NCBI GenBank assembly: GCA_019118745.1
Contig: DWYJ01000037.1
Location: 1-64,000, forward strand
DNA: 64,000 bases
Direction: 5' to 3'
Source of the DNA: Candidatus Desulfovibrio gallistercoris
Lineage (GTDB): Bacteria > Desulfobacterota > Desulfovibrionia > Desulfovibrionales > Desulfovibrionaceae
A program made the position numbers and the translations under genes. Every line of letters begins with the position of its first letter. Position 1 is the first letter of the stretch. Below are positions 59,676 to 64,000 of this stretch, in pieces. The notes beneath the pieces were generated by a model that saw nothing but the letters and a program-made list of their open reading frames with translations, did no database searches and was not told where the DNA came from.

Positions 59676-60497
59676 ATACAGCTTGGCGAGCGATTCCTCA
59701 TCCATGCTGAAGCAATGCTCTTCCGCCGGGAAGCTGCCTTCCTGCACGGCCTGCACGTAGGCGGCAAAGGCCGCGCGCATGTCCGTGCCGCATTCGGCGA
59801 AATGGCGGACGAAGCGGGGCGACATGCCGTCCACCATGCCCAGCATGTCCTGCCAGACCAGCACCTGGCCGTCACAATCCGGGCCGGCCCCGATGCCGAT
59901 GGTGGGGATGGTCACGGCTGCGCTGATACGGCGAGCCAGCGGCGCGGGCACGCACTCCAGCACGAGGGCAAAGGCACCCGCCACTTCCAGCGCGCGGGCG
60001 TCGTCCAGCAGTTTTTGGGCCGCTTCGGGCGCTTTGCCCTGCACCTTGAAGCCGCCGAGCGCGTGCACGGACTGCGGCGTCAGACCGATATGGCCCATGA
60101 CCGGGATGGAGGCCCGCACGATGGCCCGGACGTGCTCCGCGAACTCCGCTCCTCCTTCCAGCTTGACGGCCTGCGCCCGGCCTTCCTTGACCAGACGGCC
60201 GGCATTGGCGCAGGCCTGCTCCGGCGAGAGCTGATAGCTCATGAACGGCATGTCGCAGACCAGCAGGGGGCGTTCGCTGCCGCGGGCCACGGCGGCACAA
60301 TGGCGGATCATGTCCTCCATCGTCACGCTGAGCGTATCCTTGTGGCCGAGCATCACCATGCCCAGCGAGTCCCCCACCAGCAGGGCATCCACCCCGCTCT
60401 GCTCCATGAGCCGGGCGGTGGTGTAGTCATAGGCCGTCAGCATGGACAATTTGCGCTGCCCCTTGGCGGCGCGAAAGGTCACGGCGGTCTCCTTCAT
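59673..60497 (-). CDS. panB: 3-methyl-2-oxobutanoate hydroxymethyltransferase
   Basis: LTAYDYTTARLMEQSGVDALLVGDSLGMVMLGHKDTLSVTMEDMIRH; VMGHIGLTPQSVHALGGFKVQGK. Confidence 0.97.
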   Translation of the reverse strand: MKETAVTFRAAKGQRKLSMLTAYDYTTARLMEQSGVDALLVGDSLGMVMLGHKDTLSVTMEDMIRHCAAVARGSERPLLVCDMPFMSYQLSPEQACANAGRLVKEGRAQAVKLEGGAEFAEHVRAIVRASIPVMGHIGLTPQSVHALGGFKVQGKAPEAAQKLLDDARALEVAGAFALVLECVPAPLARRISAAVTIPTIGIGAGPDCDGQVLVWQDMLGMVDGMSPRFVRHFAECGTDMRAAFAAYVQAVQEGSFPAEEHCFSMDEESLAKLY

Positions 60498-60498
60498 G

Positions 60499-61149
60499 CT
60501 ATCCTCCTTTTTGCGCGGCGGCAAAGCGCCCCTTGTCCCAGAAGGCATACAGCCCCCGGACATTGGAAGAACAGAGCAGCGGCATGGCGTCCCGGATGCG
60601 TTCCAGCGGCCAGTCCCACCACTGCATCTCCTCAAGCAGGGCGCAGCTCTCGTCATCGAAACGCCTGCGCACGGTGCGGGCAGGCATGCCCGCCACCACC
60701 GTATAGGCGGGGACGGAGCGGGTGACCACTGCGCGGGCCGCGATGACCGCACCATTCCCCACCCGAACGCCGGGCATGATCATGGCTTCGGCCCCGATCC
60801 AGACGTCATTGCCGATGACGGTGTCCCCGGCCCGGCAAAAGCCGTCCGTCGCCGCGGCGAAAGCCTGCTCATCCTGCATATAGAAAAAGGGGTAGGTCGC
60901 TATCCAGTCGGTGCGGTGCCCCTGATTGCCGGCCATGATGAAGCTTGCGCCGCTGCCGATGGAACAGAAGCTGCCGATGACGAGCTTGTCCACATCGTCA
61001 CGGTCAGGGGCAAGGTAGCGTGCGCAATCATCGAAATCATGCCCGTGGTAATAGCCGGAATAATAACTGTAGCGCCCCACCCGGATATTGGGGTTGCGCA
61101 CCTGCCCGGCCAGCATCCGGCCTGCAAAGGGCGAATCGAACAGGGGCAC
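60499..61149 (-). CDS. catB: Type B chloramphenicol/xenobiotic acetyltransferase-like (left-handed beta-helix)
   Basis: [73 protein letters not shown] start. Confidence 0.88.
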   Translation of the reverse strand: MPLFDSPFAGRMLAGQVRNPNIRVGRYSYYSGYYHGHDFDDCARYLAPDRDDVDKLVIGSFCSIGSGASFIMAGNQGHRTDWIATYPFFYMQDEQAFAAATDGFCRAGDTVIGNDVWIGAEAMIMPGVRVGNGAVIAARAVVTRSVPAYTVVAGMPARTVRRRFDDESCALLEEMQWWDWPLERIRDAMPLLCSSNVRGLYAFWDKGRFAAAQKGG

Positions 61150-61151
61150 GC

Positions 61152-62015
61152 CTATCTCCCGGCTCGCTGGGCAAAGCCCATGAGGGCATGCACGAGCTTG
61201 GCGGCGGTGAAGTCCGCATGGTGCAGGCCGGGGATGGGGGCCAGCTCCACCACGTCGAGGCCCACCATCACGCGGCCGCGCAGGCAGGCCTCCAGGATCT
61301 GCATAGCCTGATGCCAGAACAGGCCGCCGGGGGACGGCGTGCCCGTGGCGGGCATGAGGGAGGCGTCGAAGCCGTCCACGTCAAAGGAGACATAGATCCG
61401 TCGCGGGAAGTCGGGCGGCAGCGGACTGTCCGGCAGTCCCTGACGGGCAAGGGCCTCCGCATCATGGCAGACGACCCCGTATTGCTGCCGCACGGCGACC
61501 TCCTCACGGCTCATGTCCCGCACGGCAAACTGCGCCAGCGGCAGCCCCAGGTCCGCTACGGCCCGGTGCATGACGCAGGCATGCGAATAGATGGACCCCT
61601 CGTAGCTGGGGCGCAAGTCGGCGTGCGCGTCGAACTGCACCACCCCGAAGGGTTCCCCGTCGGCAGCCAGCGCCCGCAGGGCCCCAAGGGTCACCGTATG
61701 TTCGCCGCCCAGCAGCACCGGACAGGCCCGGCAGGCAAGCGCCTCCCGCACGGCGGCCTCTATGCGTTCCAGCACCGTTTCCACAGGGCCGTCGCAGGCG
61801 ATGGCCGGAGCGGTGTACAGGCCCGTCTCGCCGGGCGCGCTGTGGCCGTCCCAGGCTTCGAGCTGCTGGGAGGCCTCCAGTATGGCCTGCGGGCCGCGGG
61901 CCGTGCCGCCGCCATAGGAGACGCTCTGCTCCAGCGGCGCGGGGATGATGTGGAAAGCGGCCTCCTGCGGCGCGGACGGCGCGTATTCAGAGGCAAGGAA
62001 AGCGGGCTGGGACAT
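61152..62015 (-). CDS. speB: Agmatinase/ureohydrolase
   Basis: [77 protein letters not shown]. Confidence 0.93.
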   Translation of the reverse strand: MSQPAFLASEYAPSAPQEAAFHIIPAPLEQSVSYGGGTARGPQAILEASQQLEAWDGHSAPGETGLYTAPAIACDGPVETVLERIEAAVREALACRACPVLLGGEHTVTLGALRALAADGEPFGVVQFDAHADLRPSYEGSIYSHACVMHRAVADLGLPLAQFAVRDMSREEVAVRQQYGVVCHDAEALARQGLPDSPLPPDFPRRIYVSFDVDGFDASLMPATGTPSPGGLFWHQAMQILEACLRGRVMVGLDVVELAPIPGLHHADFTAAKLVHALMGFAQRAGR

Positions 62016-62147
62016 GGGGGCATCCTCCAAAAAAGATCAGACAGCGGGCGGCACCCGCCGCCCATACCGCACAGGCAGTACCACAGGCAGTCCGAAAAGG
62101 CAAAAAAACCATCAGGAAGGTTTGCCGGGCCGGTGCGGAGACCGGGC

Positions 62148-62699
62148 TCAGCCCTGCCGCGCCGCGTCGTCATGCGCCGTGCCGCCGGCCGCCGCCGCGG
62201 CCTTGTGCCGCCAGCGCGCCAGGGGCGATTCCCCATGCAGGGCGAACAGCGGCACGATGGCCCCGATGACCAGAGCCCCCATGACGCAGCAGGTGGTCAG
62301 CGCATTGTAGGCGATCTCCACGAGCAGGGCCTCGCGGGCAGCCGCTTCCGTGGCGGAGAGGAAGTGCATGGTGGCCAGGATGGTCCTGTAGGCATACATG
62401 CCGGGGATCATGGGCAGCAGCGCCGGGAAGGCATAGAACTCCGCCGGGGTGTGCCAGCGGCGCGCGCAGGCCATGCTACAGAAGGACACCAGCGTGGCCG
62501 CGCAGAGCGAGGCCGAGGTGATCCCCATGCCCAAGTCCAGCAGGACGAAGCGGCCGGCGTGCCCCAGGCCCGCCAGCAGGCCCGCCAGCAGGCAGACCGG
62601 GCGGGAGGCGTTGGAGATGAGGGCGAAACCGATGCAGGCCACCACGGCGAACAGTCCGTCCGCCACCACTTCGCCTGCCAGCAGCACAAGGTCGTTCAT
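62148..62699 (-). CDS. Threonine/serine exporter, small subunit (DUF3815/YjjB-like)
   Basis: CIGFALISNASRPVCLLAGLLAGLGHAGRF; PALLPMIPGMYAYRTIL; overlaps 62696-63481 gene. Confidence 0.9.
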   Translation of the reverse strand: MNDLVLLAGEVVADGLFAVVACIGFALISNASRPVCLLAGLLAGLGHAGRFVLLDLGMGITSASLCAATLVSFCSMACARRWHTPAEFYAFPALLPMIPGMYAYRTILATMHFLSATEAAAREALLVEIAYNALTTCCVMGALVIGAIVPLFALHGESPLARWRHKAAAAAGGTAHDDAARQG

Positions 62700-63481
62700 A
62701 CGCCCGCTCCTTCCACCAGCAACATGGTCAGCGACAGGCCGAGCGCGATGGCGGCGATGAGCATGCCCGCCTGCACCGCCCGCACGATGCCCATGAGCAC
62801 ATGCCCGTCGAGGATATCCTGTACCGCATTGATCAGGGGGATGCCGGGGATGAGGAAGAGCACGCTGACCCCCAGAGCGGTCTGCGGGGTCGTCCCCAGC
62901 TCCCAGATGACCCCGCAGGAGGCCGTCAGCGAGGCGCAGAAGGCGGCGCACAGATAGACGATCTTGGGATTCATGCCCACGCGGCCCAGCAGCTGGCGCA
63001 CGCTGAAACCGATGAGCGTCGCCACGAAGACCAGCAGCATGGCCACGGCGTCCCCTTCGAACAGGCGGCAAAAAGCGGCGTTGGCGCAGGCCACCAGCAG
63101 ACAGAGGCGCACCGGCGGCACGGAGGGCAGGGCCAGGATGTGTTCCATCTCCTGCCAGGCTTCCTCCAGCGGAAGGTGCTCGTTGACCATGCGCCAGCCC
63201 AGCGCATTGAGCGCCTGCACGCGGGTGAAGTTCGGGCCGCCGGCAGGCAGGGAACGGACGGCGGTGCAGCTTTCGCCGCCGGCGCCGTCGCTGACCGTCA
63301 GCATGATGTGGCGCGAGAACATGGCCAGCTCCACCGCCATGCCGTAGGCCATGCCGATGCGGCGGGCATTGCGCTCCACGCGCAGGGTCTGTGCGCCGCC
63401 CGCCAGCATGACGACGCAAAAGGTCTGCAAGAATTCACTCACCCGCCGCACGTCCGGCGGCGTCTGCTGTTCCGTTGTCAC
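62696..63481 (-). CDS. Threonine/serine exporter, large subunit (DUF1212/YjjP-like)
   Basis: GGAQTLRVERNARRIGMAYGMAVELAMFSRHIMLTV; FLIPGIPLINAVQDILDGHVLMG. Confidence 0.93.
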   Translation of the reverse strand: MTTEQQTPPDVRRVSEFLQTFCVVMLAGGAQTLRVERNARRIGMAYGMAVELAMFSRHIMLTVSDGAGGESCTAVRSLPAGGPNFTRVQALNALGWRMVNEHLPLEEAWQEMEHILALPSVPPVRLCLLVACANAAFCRLFEGDAVAMLLVFVATLIGFSVRQLLGRVGMNPKIVYLCAAFCASLTASCGVIWELGTTPQTALGVSVLFLIPGIPLINAVQDILDGHVLMGIVRAVQAGMLIAAIALGLSLTMLLVEGAGV

Positions 63482-63733
63482 GCTGCCTCCGCTTCCCCGC
63501 AGATCTGCCCCGTCGCAAAAGGAAAACGGCCTGCTGGGGCGGCAGGCCGGTTGGAGAACTGTCAGTTGAAGAAAGGAAGGTACTTAGCATCTAGCAAGCA
63601 GCGTGCCAAAGCGATCCCCCCGCAATTCTTTCTGCAACATTATAATTTTATTAAATTTTTAAATTTTGACCGCCCGATATTGGGTATAATTTTTTTAACC
63701 AGAAACTGTTTGCGCCCGACTTCATGCAAATCT

Positions 63734-64000
63734 CTAGAAAAATTTTTGAACCTGCCGGCCGTCCCGTCCCAGCATGCCGGCCGGCGGCAGGTCCGTCCCC
63801 TGCTTTTCCCGCCGGGAAACCGGCAGGCGCTCCATGAGCACGAGGCTTTCCGCCCGCCCTCCTGCCGCCTCCCGGTTGGCATCCCGGCAATGCACGACCC
63901 GCCAGCGGCGCGGCGGCAGGGCCGCGGCCCGACGCAGCACGGCGGCTTCTTCTTCCGGGCCGCCCTGATTGCCCGTATAGCAGTGTACGCTGAGGCAGCC
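63734..64000 (-). CDS. 3' end of a class I SAM-dependent methyltransferase, MnmM/YtqB-like (partial, continues beyond the window)
   Basis: Minus-strand read from window edge: GCLSVHCYTGNQGGPEEEAAVLRRAAALPPRRWRVVHCRDANREAAGGRAESLVLMERLP...*; resembles the MnmM C-terminal segment. Confidence 0.5.
   Translation of the reverse strand, partial: GCLSVHCYTGNQGGPEEEAAVLRRAAALPPRRWRVVHCRDANREAAGGRAESLVLMERLPVSRREKQGTDLPPAGMLGRDGRQVQKFF

Noticed and set aside
63665-63690. ttgacc...tataat as a plus-strand sigma70 promoter
   Set aside because: Spacer is only 13 bp and no plus-strand gene follows; likely fortuitous in AT-rich DNA
1-64000. CRISPR array, integrase/transposase, prophage, restriction or toxin-antitoxin module
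   Set aside because: No regularly spaced direct repeats or recognisable signature proteins found on reading; repeats present are dispersed intergenic elements
1-64000. tRNA or rRNA genes
   Set aside because: No cloverleaf-like segment with a GTTCRANYC T-loop or rRNA-like sequence was noticed; a tRNAscan/Infernal run would be needed to exclude one

Overview
GC-rich bacterial chromosome segment, most consistent with a Desulfovibrionaceae sulfate reducer. This is inferred from a siroheme-decarboxylase (AhbA/B-type) gene beside hemL, a lactate permease/GlcD/GlcF/LUD lactate locus, and the flagellar gene content. About 50 protein genes are supported. They include tlyA, rpmE, prfA, hemL, dnaB-rplI-rpsR-rpsF, rlpA, sdaC-sdaA, a lactate-oxidation locus, flgM / flgI-flgJ-flgN-flgK-flgL-csrA-fliW, rpmH-rnpA-yidD-yidC-jag-mnmE, a CofD-like/RluA cluster, DUF47-PiT, and a thrE-like/speB/catB-like/panB run. 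I saw no rRNA, tRNA, CRISPR array or transposase. The most unusual signals are not protein-coding. (1) A dispersed intergenic repeat family begins at the TAG stop codon of several unrelated genes, in that gene's orientation, and carries a long G/C-run palindrome. (2) A second repeat family (TAGAGCATTTTCCCGTT...) begins at the dnaB stop and sits beside members of the first family. (3) A structured 5' leader lies upstream of rlpA. (4) Candidate sigma-54 and sigma-28 promoters split the flagellar genes into two units. (5) FlgK and FlgL share an inserted SDGGxTW-type module, and FlgJ has a very long Ala/Gln/Pro-rich tail. Start codons were adjusted from the ORF track by ribosome-binding site and family N-terminus, and are predictions.
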